In this document: positions 52,632 through 60,565 of the stretch, in pieces
Numbering within the stretch: the stretch's first letter is position 1
Layout of the letters: each line of letters starts with the position of its first letter
Assembly: GCA_035063785.1 (NCBI GenBank)
Contig: JAPSFS010000002.1
Span: 62,001-126,000 of the forward strand
DNA length: 64,000 bases
Source of the DNA: Comamonas_C sp026954015
GTDB lineage: Bacteria; Pseudomonadota; Gammaproteobacteria; Burkholderiales; Burkholderiaceae_C
Direction: 5' to 3'
Notes under the pieces: generated by a model
What the model saw: only the letters and a program-made list of their open reading frames with translations
What the model was told of the DNA's origin: nothing
Databases searched by the model: none
Position numbers and translations under genes: made by a program

Positions 52632-53945
52632 TTATTTCTTGTAGGACTTCTCGAATTTCGCCAGCAGTTCGTTGCCTCGCGTGACGATGGCGTCGAGTGC
52701 TTCCCTGGCTGTCTTCTTGCCGCTCCAGATCTGCTCGGTTTCTTCGTCCTCTATCGTGCGGATCTGCACGTAGTTGCCCAGGCGGATGCCGCGCGAGTTG
52801 TCCGTCACCTTGCGCACCATCTGGTTCACGGCCACGTCGGTGCCGGGGTGCTTTTCATAGAAACCGGCAGCATTGGTCAGGTTGTAGGCGGCGGTGGTGA
52901 TCGGCAGATAGCCGGTGCGCTGGTGGCTGGCAGCCTGCACCTTGGTGTCGGAGAGGAATTGGAAGAACTTGGCCACGCCTTTGTATTCCGCGGGCTTCTT
53001 GCCGGACATGACCCACAGCGAGGCGCCACCGATCACGGTGTTTTGCGGCGCGCCCTTCACGTCGGGATAGTAGGGCAGGGTGGAGATGCCGTAGGCGAAC
53101 TTGGCGTTCTTCGAGACGTTGCCGTAGAAACCGGAGGACGTCTGGATCATGGCGCATTCACCCGAAACGAACGAGGCTTCGGCGTTGCTGTTGCGGCCGC
53201 GGTAGACGAATTCGCCATCCTTGGCGAGCCTGGCCAAGTTTTCGAAGTGACGCACGTGCACGGGCGAATTCATCTTCAGGCGTGCCTTGTAGCCTTCGGC
53301 GTCCAGGCCGTTCTTGTGGGTGGCGAACTCCACGTTGTGCCAGGTCGAGAACGATTCGAGCTGTGTCCAGCCCATCCACGCGAGCGTCATCGGGCAGGCG
53401 TGTCCGCTGGCCTTGAGTTTTTTCGTGGCTTCGAACACTTCGGGCCAGGTGGTCGGGGCCTTGTCGGGATCGAGCCCGGCCTTCCTGAATGCATCTTTGT
53501 TGTAGTAGAAGACCGTGGTCGAGCTGTTGAACGGGAAGCTCAGCATCTGCCCGTTGGGCGCCGTGTAGTAGGCCGCGACGGCGGGAATGTAGCCGCTGGG
53601 GTCGAATGCGACGCCCGCGTCCTTCATCACCTTGGCCACTGGCACCGTCACGCCCTTGCTCGCCATCATCGTGGCGGTGCCGACCTCGAACACCTGCAGG
53701 ATGTGGGGAGTGGTGCCCGAGCGGAAGGCCGCGATCGCGGCGGTCATGCTTTCGGGGTAGGTGCCCTTGAAGACGGGCACCACCTTGTAGTCCTGCTGGC
53801 TCGCGTTGAACTGCTTGGCCAGGTCGTTGACCCACTCGTTGTTCACGGCGGTCATCGAGTGCCACCACTGGATTTCGATCTGCGCCTGCGCCGCCAGGGT
53901 AGTGGCAAGAAGAGAGGCAGCCAGGGCCAGGTGTCTGAATTTCAT
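52632..53945 (-). CDS. ugpB: Glycerol-3-phosphate-binding protein UgpB
   Basis: The 437-residue periplasmic receptor has a signal peptide (FRHLALAASLLATTLAAQA) followed by IEIQWWHSMTAVNNEWVNDLAKQFN. PVFKGTYPESM, FPFNSSTTVFYYNKDAF and FVSGECAMIQTSSGFYGN are typical of UgpB. It binds sn-glycerol-3-phosphate or glycerophosphodiesters for the UgpAEC permease. It is the first gene of the operon; the upstream region holds two TGACAG sites resembling PhoB half-sites at non-canonical spacing. Confidence 0.94.
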   Translation of the reverse strand: MKFRHLALAASLLATTLAAQAQIEIQWWHSMTAVNNEWVNDLAKQFNASQQDYKVVPVFKGTYPESMTAAIAAFRSGTTPHILQVFEVGTATMMASKGVTVPVAKVMKDAGVAFDPSGYIPAVAAYYTAPNGQMLSFPFNSSTTVFYYNKDAFRKAGLDPDKAPTTWPEVFEATKKLKASGHACPMTLAWMGWTQLESFSTWHNVEFATHKNGLDAEGYKARLKMNSPVHVRHFENLARLAKDGEFVYRGRNSNAEASFVSGECAMIQTSSGFYGNVSKNAKFAYGISTLPYYPDVKGAPQNTVIGGASLWVMSGKKPAEYKGVAKFFQFLSDTKVQAASHQRTGYLPITTAAYNLTNAAGFYEKHPGTDVAVNQMVRKVTDNSRGIRLGNYVQIRTIEDEETEQIWSGKKTAREALDAIVTRGNELLAKFEKSYKK

Positions 53946-54065
53946 GAAGCGACCTTGTGTTGATGGAAGGAACCGGAATGCCTGCAGGCGCGCGCATTCC
54001 ATGACGGACAGCGCGTTTTTTCCCACAGCGCAATGCCCTGCACAACCGGGTTTACCCGCCGGGCA

Positions 54066-54088
54066 ATGACAGCACACGATTGTGACAG
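54066..54088 (-). promoter_or_regulatory. Pho-box-like half-sites upstream of ugpB
   Basis: On the minus strand CTGTCAC and CTGTCAT occur 16 bp apart start to start, about 120-145 bp before ugpB. The classical Pho box spacing is 11 bp, so this is weak, but ugp genes are phosphate-controlled in E. coli. Confidence 0.25.
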
Positions 54089-54148
54089 CGCCGTGTCCCT
54101 GCGGGCATCGCATAGGTGACCGAAAATCGCGGGCCCGGCACGTATTTT

Positions 54149-54163
54149 TTGTGCGATGCACAA
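54149..54163. promoter_or_regulatory. Perfect palindrome upstream of serA
   Basis: TTGTGC-GAT-GCACAA is a 6-bp perfect inverted repeat 60 nt before the serA ATG, overlapping CACAAT, a possible -10. It looks like an operator, but its protein is unknown. Confidence 0.4.
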
Positions 54164-54223
54164 TCACGCACCCGCGGCCCGTTTTCCGCCCGGCCGCAGG
54201 CCCCACCACCGGAACCGACACCC

Positions 54224-55453
54224 ATGCCCAAGACATCTCTGGATAAAAGCAAGATCAAGTTTCTGCTGCTCGAAGGTATCCACCAGTGCGCGGTCGACGC
54301 ACTGCACGCGGCCGACTACACCAATGTGGAACTGTTGCCGCGCGCGCTCGAAGGGCAGGAGTTGCTCGACAAGATCGCCGACGCGCACTTTCTCGGCATC
54401 CGCTCGCGCACGCAGCTCACCGCCGACGTGCTCGCGCACGCGCACAAGCTCGTGGCCGTCGGGTGTTTTTGCATCGGCACCAACCAGGTGGACCTGAACG
54501 CCGCGCGCGAACGCGGCATCGCGGTGTTCAACGCGCCGTACTCCAACACCCGCTCGGTGGCCGAGCTGGTATTGGCCGAGGCCATCCTGCTGCTGCGCGG
54601 CATCCCCGAGAAGAACGCGGCCGCGCACCGCGGCGGCTGGCTCAAGAGCGCCGAGGGCTCGCACGAGGCGCGCGGCAAGACGCTGGGCATCGTCGGCTAC
54701 GGCGCGATCGGCTCGCAGCTATCCGTCCTGGCCGAGAGCCTGGGCATGCACGTGATCTTCCACGACATCGTCGCCAAGCTGCCGCTGGGCAACGCGCACC
54801 AGGTCGAATCGCTGCAGGCGCTGCTCGCGCAAAGCGACATCGTGAGCCTGCACGTGCCGCAGACGCCGTCCACGAAATGGATGATGGGCGAGCCCGAAAT
54901 CGCCGCGATGAAGCCGGGCGCCATTCTCATCAACGCCTCGCGCGGCACCGTGGTGCGCATCGAGCCGCTGGCGCAGGCGATCAGGGAGCAGCGCCTCGTC
55001 GGCGCCGCCGTGGACGTGTTTCCGGTCGAGCCCAAGAGCAACAAGGACGAGTTCGTCTCGCCGCTGCGCGGGCTGGACAACGTGATCCTGACGCCGCACA
55101 TCGGCGGCTCGACGCTGGAGGCGCAAGCCAACATCGGCGTGGAAGTGGCGGCCAAGCTCATCACCTACAGCGACACCGGCGCGAGCACTTCGTCGGTGAA
55201 CCTGCCCGAGGTGGGGCTGCCCGCGCACCCCGGCAAGCACCGGCTGCTGCACATCCACCGCAACGTGCCGGGCGTGATGTCCGAGATCAACCGCATCCTG
55301 TCGGACGGCGCGGTGAACATTTCCGCCCAGTTCCTGCAGACGCGCGACAACGTGGGCTACGTGGTCGTTGACCTGGATGCGCGCTCGTCCGACATGGCGC
55401 TGGAAAAGCTCGCCAAGGTGCCGGGCACGATCCGCACGCGCGTGCTGTTCTGA
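54224..55453 (+). CDS. serA: D-3-phosphoglycerate dehydrogenase SerA
   Basis: SerA oxidises 3-phosphoglycerate to 3-phosphohydroxypyruvate, the first step of serine synthesis. The 409-residue protein follows the E. coli enzyme: the NAD motif GIVGYGAIGSQ near residue 155, NASRGTVV, the catalytic TPHIGGSTLEAQ, and a C-terminal ACT domain (HRNVPGVMSEINRIL...NISAQFLQT) that can bind serine as feedback inhibitor. MPKTSLDKSKIKFLLLEG fixes ATG 54224. The HIT gene follows 9 nt later. Confidence 0.96.
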   Translation: MPKTSLDKSKIKFLLLEGIHQCAVDALHAADYTNVELLPRALEGQELLDKIADAHFLGIRSRTQLTADVLAHAHKLVAVGCFCIGTNQVDLNAARERGIAVFNAPYSNTRSVAELVLAEAILLLRGIPEKNAAAHRGGWLKSAEGSHEARGKTLGIVGYGAIGSQLSVLAESLGMHVIFHDIVAKLPLGNAHQVESLQALLAQSDIVSLHVPQTPSTKWMMGEPEIAAMKPGAILINASRGTVVRIEPLAQAIREQRLVGAAVDVFPVEPKSNKDEFVSPLRGLDNVILTPHIGGSTLEAQANIGVEVAAKLITYSDTGASTSSVNLPEVGLPAHPGKHRLLHIHRNVPGVMSEINRILSDGAVNISAQFLQTRDNVGYVVVDLDARSSDMALEKLAKVPGTIRTRVLF

Positions 55454-55462
55454 CGACGCGCC

Positions 55463-55912
55463 ATGGCGAGCGACTGTGCGCTGTGCAGGGGCGATGGCGG
55501 CGCGCTTGTCTGGCGCGGCGAGCGGCTGCGCGTGATCCATGCGCACGAGCCGCACTTCCCGGCGTTCTACCGTGTGGTCTGGAACGCGCATGCCGCCGAA
55601 TTCACCGACCTTGCGCCGCACGAGCGCGCGCACTGCATGCAGGCCGTGGCGCTCGTGGAGCAGGTGCTGCGCGAGCAGCTCACGCCGGCCAAGATCAACC
55701 TCGCGGCGCTGGGCAACGTGGTGCCCCACCTGCACTGGCACGTGATCGCGCGCTTCGACTGGGACAGCCACTTTCCCGCCCCGGTCTGGGACGCGCCGCG
55801 GCGCGCGCAAGACACTGCGCGCATTGCGGCCTTGGCGGCGCGCCAGCCGCTGGTGCATGATGACCTGTGCGCGCGGCTCGGAGCCTGGGCTGGCGCGCCA
55901 TCGTTACGATAG
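55463..55912 (+). CDS. HIT-family nucleotide hydrolase/transferase
   Basis: The 149-residue protein has the histidine-triad motif HLHWHVIARF near residue 90 and an N-terminal CALC pair that may bind zinc. HIT proteins cleave nucleoside phosphoramidates or dinucleotides; the substrate is unknown. It lies 9 nt after serA. The TAG stop (55910-55912) lies inside repeat copy 6, so the repeat sets the C-terminus. Confidence 0.9.
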   Translation: MASDCALCRGDGGALVWRGERLRVIHAHEPHFPAFYRVVWNAHAAEFTDLAPHERAHCMQAVALVEQVLREQLTPAKINLAALGNVVPHLHWHVIARFDWDSHFPAPVWDAPRRAQDTARIAALAARQPLVHDDLCARLGAWAGAPSLR

Positions 55913-55945
55913 CTGCCGACGCTTGCCAGTCCAGGGTTTGCAGCG
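55908..55945 (+). repeat. Dispersed palindromic repeat, copy 6
   Basis: CGATAGCTGCCGACGCTTG, then CCAGTCCAGGGTTTGCAGCG, keeps the conserved GATAGCTGCC start but has a diverged second arm. The GATAG overlaps the end of the HIT gene. Confidence 0.55.
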
Positions 55946-55978
55946 TATTTGACGTTCAAAATGGGAAACTGAACCATC

Positions 55979-56452
55979 ATGGCTGAGCAGATCAACGGCA
56001 CGCCCGTGCCCACCGCCATCACCCTGCACGAAGCGTCGCGCGCGCTGGAGATCGCGTTCTCCAGCGGCGAGCGCTTTCGCATCCCGTTCGAGCTGATGCG
56101 CGTGTATTCTCCCTCGGCCGAGGTCAGCGGCCACGGCCCCGGGCAGGAGGTGCTGCAGACCGGCAAGCGCGAAGTCACCGTGACCGAGATCGAACCCATG
56201 GGCAACTACGCGGTGCGCCCCACGTTCTCCGACGGGCACAACAGCGGCATCTTCACCTGGAGCTACCTCTACAAGCTCGGGCACGAACAGGACGCGCTGT
56301 GGAGCAACTACCTGCAGCGCCTGGAGGCCGCGGGCGCGACGCGCGACACGCCGATGCGCTCGGCGCACAAGGGCACCAGCATCACCAAGAAGCGCACGCC
56401 CGTGCCCGCCGACGAGAACTGCGGCGAAGACGGCTGCAGTTGCGGCGGCTGA
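55979..56452 (+). CDS. DUF971 (gamma-butyrobetaine hydroxylase-like N-terminal) protein
   Basis: The 157-residue protein contains the DUF971 domain: LHEASRALEIAFSSGERFRIPFELMRVYSPSAE, then GNYAVRPTFSDGHNSGIFTWSYLYKLG. This domain occurs alone in proteobacteria and at the N-terminus of gamma-butyrobetaine hydroxylases; iron-sulfur protein maturation has been suggested for the stand-alone form. The Cys-rich end CGEDGCSCGG supports metal binding. ubiE follows by 82 nt, a common neighbour in betaproteobacteria. Confidence 0.85.
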   Translation: MAEQINGTPVPTAITLHEASRALEIAFSSGERFRIPFELMRVYSPSAEVSGHGPGQEVLQTGKREVTVTEIEPMGNYAVRPTFSDGHNSGIFTWSYLYKLGHEQDALWSNYLQRLEAAGATRDTPMRSAHKGTSITKKRTPVPADENCGEDGCSCGG

Positions 56453-56522
56453 ATTCAACCTAATAGCGACAGATTCCCGAGGGAATCGGCAGGGTGATGC
56501 CTGCCCGCGTGGCCACCTGCCC

Positions 56523-56528
56523 TACGAT
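56523..56528 (+). promoter_or_regulatory. -10-like hexamer TACGAT just before ubiE
   Basis: TACGAT is followed by CGTGCC and then the ubiE ATG, leaving 6 nt and no ribosome-binding site. Confidence 0.35.
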
Positions 56529-56534
56529 CGTGCC

Positions 56535-57266
56535 ATGAGCACGACGCATTTCGGTTTCCAGACGGTGGATGAGCGCGAAAAGGCGCGCAGGGTGCGTGGC
56601 GTGTTCGATTCGGTCGCGCCGCGCTACGACCTGATGAATGACCTCATGTCGGGCGGCCTGCACCGGCTCTGGAAGGCATACACCGTGATGGTGGCCAACC
56701 TGCGCGAGGGCGACCGCGTGCTGGACGTGGCCGGTGGCACGGGCGACCTGGCGCTGGCGTTCTCGAAGAAGGTGGGTGCAAGCGGCACTGTGGTGCACAC
56801 CGACATCAACGAGGCCATGCTGCGCACCGGGCGCGAGCGGCTGCTGGACAAGGGCATCGTGCTGCCCACGCTGGTCTGCGACGCCGAGCGCCTGCCGTTC
56901 CCCGACGGTTGCTTTGATCTGGTCAGCGTGGCATTCGGCCTGCGCAACATGACGCACAAGGACAAGGCGATCGCCGAAATGGCGCGCGTGCTCAAGCCTC
57001 GCGGGCGGCTCCTGGTGCTGGAGTTTTCCCGCGTGGCGGCGCCGCTGCGCAAGGCCTACGACCTGTACTCCTTCCAGGTGCTGCCGCGCCTGGGGCAGTG
57101 GGTGGCGGGGGATGCAGACAGTTACCGTTATCTGGCCGAATCCATACGCAAACACCCCGGCCAGGAGGAACTAAAGGCGCTGATGCAACACCATGGTTTT
57201 GGGCATGTGGATTACCACAACATGACCGGCGGCGTGGTGGCCCTGCACGTCGGGGTCAAGTGCTGA
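56535..57266 (+). CDS. ubiE: Ubiquinone/menaquinone methyltransferase UbiE
   Basis: UbiE performs the C-methylation of the quinone ring using SAM. The 243-residue protein has DSVAPRYDLMNDLMSGGLHRLWK, the SAM motif VLDVAGGTGDLALAF near residue 65, VAFGLRNMTHKDKAIAEM and a C-terminal NMTGGVVALHVG, all diagnostic. It leads a ubi cluster with the Tim44-like gene, ubiJ and ubiB. Confidence 0.96.
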   Translation: MSTTHFGFQTVDEREKARRVRGVFDSVAPRYDLMNDLMSGGLHRLWKAYTVMVANLREGDRVLDVAGGTGDLALAFSKKVGASGTVVHTDINEAMLRTGRERLLDKGIVLPTLVCDAERLPFPDGCFDLVSVAFGLRNMTHKDKAIAEMARVLKPRGRLLVLEFSRVAAPLRKAYDLYSFQVLPRLGQWVAGDADSYRYLAESIRKHPGQEELKALMQHHGFGHVDYHNMTGGVVALHVGVKC

Positions 57267-57317
57267 GGCAGGTCGCCGAAATAGGGTGAGCGGTCATTGT
57301 CATTGGAGAGGAAAGAC

Positions 57318-58319
57318 ATGAAAAATCTGTGGTCCGTGGTGCTGGTGACGCTGCTCACGCTGGTGTACGCCGACGCGGAGGCCGCGCGCCTCGGGGGAGG
57401 GCGCGGCATCGGTCGCCAGTCGGCCAACGTCACGCAGCGTGAAGCGCCGCGCGCACCGGCTGCGGCGCCCAACGCGGGCCAGAACGCGGCCAACAACGCC
57501 AACGCGGCCAAATCCGCGAATGCCGCCAATGCGGCGGCCGCAGGCGCGGCGCGCAAGCCTTGGGCCGGCATGCTTGGCGGCCTGGCGGCGGGCCTGGGGC
57601 TGGCGTGGCTTGCCAGTTCTCTCGGGCTGGGCGCCGAATTCGGGCAGTTCCTGTTGATCGCGCTGTTGGTGCTCGTGGGCATCGCGGTGCTGCGCATGCT
57701 GGCGCGCCCGCGCGCGCAGGGGGCTGCCGCGCGGCCGTTCGCATTCCAGGGTGCGGGCAGCGGGACGGACGTGCCCAATGCGCGCATGCCGCGCGCGTAC
57801 AACCCGGCCAAGGTGGGCAATGACGCTTCGGCGCGCCCGTGGGAAGACACCTCGATGGCGTTCGATGCCACCGCCGCCGGGTCGGGCGTGGCGATAGGCT
57901 CGGCGCTTGCCGGGGCGCAGGGCTGGGGCATTCCGGAAGGCTTTGACACCGCGGGCTTCCTCGAGGCGGCCAAGCGCAACTTCACGACGCTGCAGGCCGC
58001 CTGGGATCGTTCCGACATGGTGACGCTGCGCGCCATGATGACGGACGCCATGCTCGACGAAGTGCGCGCGCAGCTGCACGAGCGCGAGCTGCAGCGTGGC
58101 GAGGCCCAGCCTAACCAGACCGATGTACTGATGCTGGAGGCGCAGTTGCTCGGCATCGAGGACCTGGACGGGGAGTACATGGCCAGCGTCGAGTTCTCCG
58201 GCATGATCCGCGAGGAAGCGTCGGCAGGCCCCAATCCGTTCCGCGAGGTCTGGAACATGACCAAGCCCAAGGACGGCAAGAGCGGATGGCTGGTCGCGGG
58301 GCTGCAGGCCTTGCAGTAA
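57318..58319 (+). CDS. Tim44-like domain membrane protein
   Basis: The 333-residue protein has a signal peptide (LVTLLTLVYADAEAA), an Ala/Asn-rich low-complexity stretch (about residues 35-75) and two hydrophobic segments (about 83-125). The C-terminal Tim44-like domain follows (GFDTAGFLEAAKRNFTTLQAAWDRSDM...VEFSGMIREEASA). GAGAGGAAAG precedes the ATG. Tim44-like bacterial proteins are of unclear function. Its place between ubiE and ubiJ suggests a link with quinone enzymes or the membrane. Confidence 0.85.
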   Translation: MKNLWSVVLVTLLTLVYADAEAARLGGGRGIGRQSANVTQREAPRAPAAAPNAGQNAANNANAAKSANAANAAAAGAARKPWAGMLGGLAAGLGLAWLASSLGLGAEFGQFLLIALLVLVGIAVLRMLARPRAQGAAARPFAFQGAGSGTDVPNARMPRAYNPAKVGNDASARPWEDTSMAFDATAAGSGVAIGSALAGAQGWGIPEGFDTAGFLEAAKRNFTTLQAAWDRSDMVTLRAMMTDAMLDEVRAQLHERELQRGEAQPNQTDVLMLEAQLLGIEDLDGEYMASVEFSGMIREEASAGPNPFREVWNMTKPKDGKSGWLVAGLQALQ

Positions 58320-58337
58320 GCCGCGCCCTGTTCGGGG

Positions 58338-58343
58338 AATAAT
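58338..58343 (+). promoter_or_regulatory. -10-like hexamer AATAAT before ubiJ
   Basis: AATAATCGGGAACC precedes the ubiJ ATG by 8 nt. GGGAA could alternatively be a weak ribosome site. Confidence 0.3.
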
Positions 58344-58351
58344 CGGGAACC

Positions 58352-58903
58352 ATGACGACACGGTTCCCGTTTTCTTTTGTGCGTGACCTTGCGGGGCGCT
58401 TGCCGCACCCGCCCGAGGCGCCTGACTGGTTGGTGCGCGGCACGCAGCACCGGCTGGTGTTGCTGGCCAACCATGTGCTGATGCAGGAGCCGCAGGCCAT
58501 GGAGCGGCTCGCGCGCCAGCGTGGGCGCGTGGCGCGCGTGCAGTGGCGCGCGTTCCACATGGCCGTGCAGGTCACGCCCGCGGGCATGCTCGACCGTGCG
58601 GCACAGGGCGCCGTGCCCGATCTGAACGTGGAGCTCACCGAGCCGTCGCCGCTGGCGCTCGCGCGCGGCGCGCTCACGGGCGCGCGCCCGGCGATCCGCA
58701 TCGACGGCGACGTGCAGCTCGCGGGCGACATCCACTGGCTCGCAGAGAACCTGCGCTGGGACGTGGAAGACGACCTCGCGCGGCTCGTTGGCGACGTGCC
58801 GGCGCACACGGTGTGCGCCACGGCGCGCCGCGTGCGCGATGCGTTGGGGCGCTTCGCCGGCGCCCGCCGCGCCGCGCCCGCGTCGAACCACGCGTCCCCA
58901 TGA
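58352..58903 (+). CDS. ubiJ: UbiJ-like SCP2-domain protein
   Basis: The 183-residue protein has an N-terminal SCP2-type lipid-binding region (GRVARVQWRAFHMAVQVTPAGMLDRA) and the C-terminal helix LRWDVEDDLARLVGDVPAH typical of UbiJ. UbiJ is an accessory factor that helps the ubiquinone enzyme complex handle hydrophobic intermediates. Its stop overlaps the ubiB start (ATGA), and the ubiE-ubiJ-ubiB order agrees with E. coli. Confidence 0.88.
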   Translation: MTTRFPFSFVRDLAGRLPHPPEAPDWLVRGTQHRLVLLANHVLMQEPQAMERLARQRGRVARVQWRAFHMAVQVTPAGMLDRAAQGAVPDLNVELTEPSPLALARGALTGARPAIRIDGDVQLAGDIHWLAENLRWDVEDDLARLVGDVPAHTVCATARRVRDALGRFAGARRAAPASNHASP

Positions 58904-60465
58904 GCCGGTTCTTTCGCGGTGTCGCCATCGTCTGGGTGGCGCTGCGCCATGGGCTCGACGAACTGGTGCTGTCGGGCTTTTCGCGGCCGTGGATCCGCGC
59001 GCTGGCGCGCCTGCTGACGCTGGGGCGGCGCTTCGACGCGCCGCGCGGCCAGCGCCTGCGCGAGGCGCTCGAGGAGCTCGGGCCCATCTTCGTGAAGTTC
59101 GGCCAGGTGCTCTCCACCCGGCGCGACCTGATGCCGCCCGACATCGCCGACGAGCTCGCGCTGCTGCAGGACCGCGTGCCGCCGTTCGACCCGGCGATCG
59201 CGGTGGCGACGATAGAACGCTCGTTCAAGAAGCCGCTCGACGAGATTTTCGTGACGTTCGACCGCACGCCCGTGGCGAGCGCGTCGATTGCGCAGGTGCA
59301 CTTCGCGGTGCTGCGCGACCGCGAGGGGCGTGAGCGCGAGGTGGCCGTGAAGGTACTGCGCCCCGGCATGCTCGCGGCGATCGAAAAAGACCTCGCGCTC
59401 ATGCGCATGGTGGCGGGCTGGGTCAGCCGCCTGTCAGCCGACGGCCGGCGCCTCAAGCCCCGCGAGGTGGTGCGCGAGTTCGACAACTACCTGCACGACG
59501 AGCTTGACCTGGTACGCGAGGCGGCCAATTGCGCGCAACTGCGGCGCAACATGGCGGGGCTCGACCTGGTGCTGATCCCCGAGGTGTTCTGGGACTGGTG
59601 CCACAGTGACGTGCTCGTGATGGAGCGCATGCAGGGCGTGCCGATCAGCCAGATCGACGTGCTGCGCGACGCGGGCGTGGACATACCGCGGCTCGCGCGC
59701 GATGGCGTGACGATCTTCTTCACCCAGGTGTTTCGCGACGGGTTCTTCCACGCCGACATGCATCCGGGCAACATCATGGTGAGCACCGCGCCGGAGACCT
59801 TCGGGCGCTACATCTCGCTGGACTTCGGCATCGTCGGCTCGCTCACCGCGGTGGACAAGGAGTACCTGGCGCAGAACTTCACTGCGTTTTTCCGCCGCGA
59901 CTACAAGCGCGTGGCCGAGCTGCACATCGAAAGCGGCTGGGTGCCCAGGGATACGCGCGTGAACGAGCTGGAAGGCGCGATCCGCGCGGTCTGCGAGCCG
60001 TACTTCGACCGCCCGCTCAAGGAGATTTCGCTCGGCATGGTGCTGCTGCGGCTGTTCCAGACCTCGCGGCGCTTTCACGTGGAAATCCAGCCGCAGCTCG
60101 TGCTGCTGCAAAAGACGCTGCTCAACATCGAGGGCCTCGGGCGCCAGCTCGACCCCGAGCTGGACCTGTGGAGCACCGCCAAGCCCTTCCTCGAAAAATG
60201 GATGCTTGAGCAGCTTGGCCCCAAGCGGTTATGGCGCGAGCTGCGCGCCGAGGCACCGCACTACGCCAAGATGCTGCCCGAGCTGCCGCGCCTGCTGCAC
60301 GGCTACCTGAGCCGCTCGCCGCGCGAGGAATCGCTCGAGCTCAGGCAGTTGCTGGCGGAGCAGCGGCGCACCAACCGCCTGCTGCAGGGGCTGCTCTACG
60401 CCGGGCTGGGGTTCGTGCTCGGGCTGATCGTGGTGCAGCTCATCATCCGCATCGGGGTGTTGTAA
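58900..60465 (+). CDS. ubiB: Ubiquinone biosynthesis ATPase/kinase-like protein UbiB
   Basis: The 521-residue protein is a full-length UbiB/ADCK member. The atypical kinase KxGQ motif is in GPIFVKFGQVLSTRRDL, the Ala-rich loop in VASASIAQVH, and the catalytic region in GFFHADMHPGNIMV and LDFGIVG. Two C-terminal membrane helices end the protein (LLYAGLGFVLGLIVVQLIIRIGVL region). It supports ubiquinone synthesis, with ATPase rather than protein kinase activity. It is coupled to ubiJ. Confidence 0.96.
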   Translation: MSRFFRGVAIVWVALRHGLDELVLSGFSRPWIRALARLLTLGRRFDAPRGQRLREALEELGPIFVKFGQVLSTRRDLMPPDIADELALLQDRVPPFDPAIAVATIERSFKKPLDEIFVTFDRTPVASASIAQVHFAVLRDREGREREVAVKVLRPGMLAAIEKDLALMRMVAGWVSRLSADGRRLKPREVVREFDNYLHDELDLVREAANCAQLRRNMAGLDLVLIPEVFWDWCHSDVLVMERMQGVPISQIDVLRDAGVDIPRLARDGVTIFFTQVFRDGFFHADMHPGNIMVSTAPETFGRYISLDFGIVGSLTAVDKEYLAQNFTAFFRRDYKRVAELHIESGWVPRDTRVNELEGAIRAVCEPYFDRPLKEISLGMVLLRLFQTSRRFHVEIQPQLVLLQKTLLNIEGLGRQLDPELDLWSTAKPFLEKWMLEQLGPKRLWRELRAEAPHYAKMLPELPRLLHGYLSRSPREESLELRQLLAEQRRTNRLLQGLLYAGLGFVLGLIVVQLIIRIGVL

Positions 60466-60513
60466 ATACCGCGCATCGCGGTGCGCGCTGCCATCGGCGG
60501 GGGCGCTTGACCA

Positions 60514-60519
60514 GATAAT
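60514..60519 (+). promoter_or_regulatory. -10-like hexamer GATAAT upstream of the symporter gene
   Basis: GATAATCCGCG lies 46 nt before the symporter ATG. It shares the C/CG flank of the other -10-like sites. No -35 at proper spacing. Confidence 0.3.
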
Positions 60520-60565
60520 CCGCGTCATTTTTCTTCAAACGCCTGTCAACACGCGGGGTCAGCCC

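Noticed and set aside
51750..53963. A 737-codon plus-strand frame opposite ugpA and ugpB
   Set aside because: Antisense shadow of ugpA and ugpB with no recognisable domain or signal peptide.
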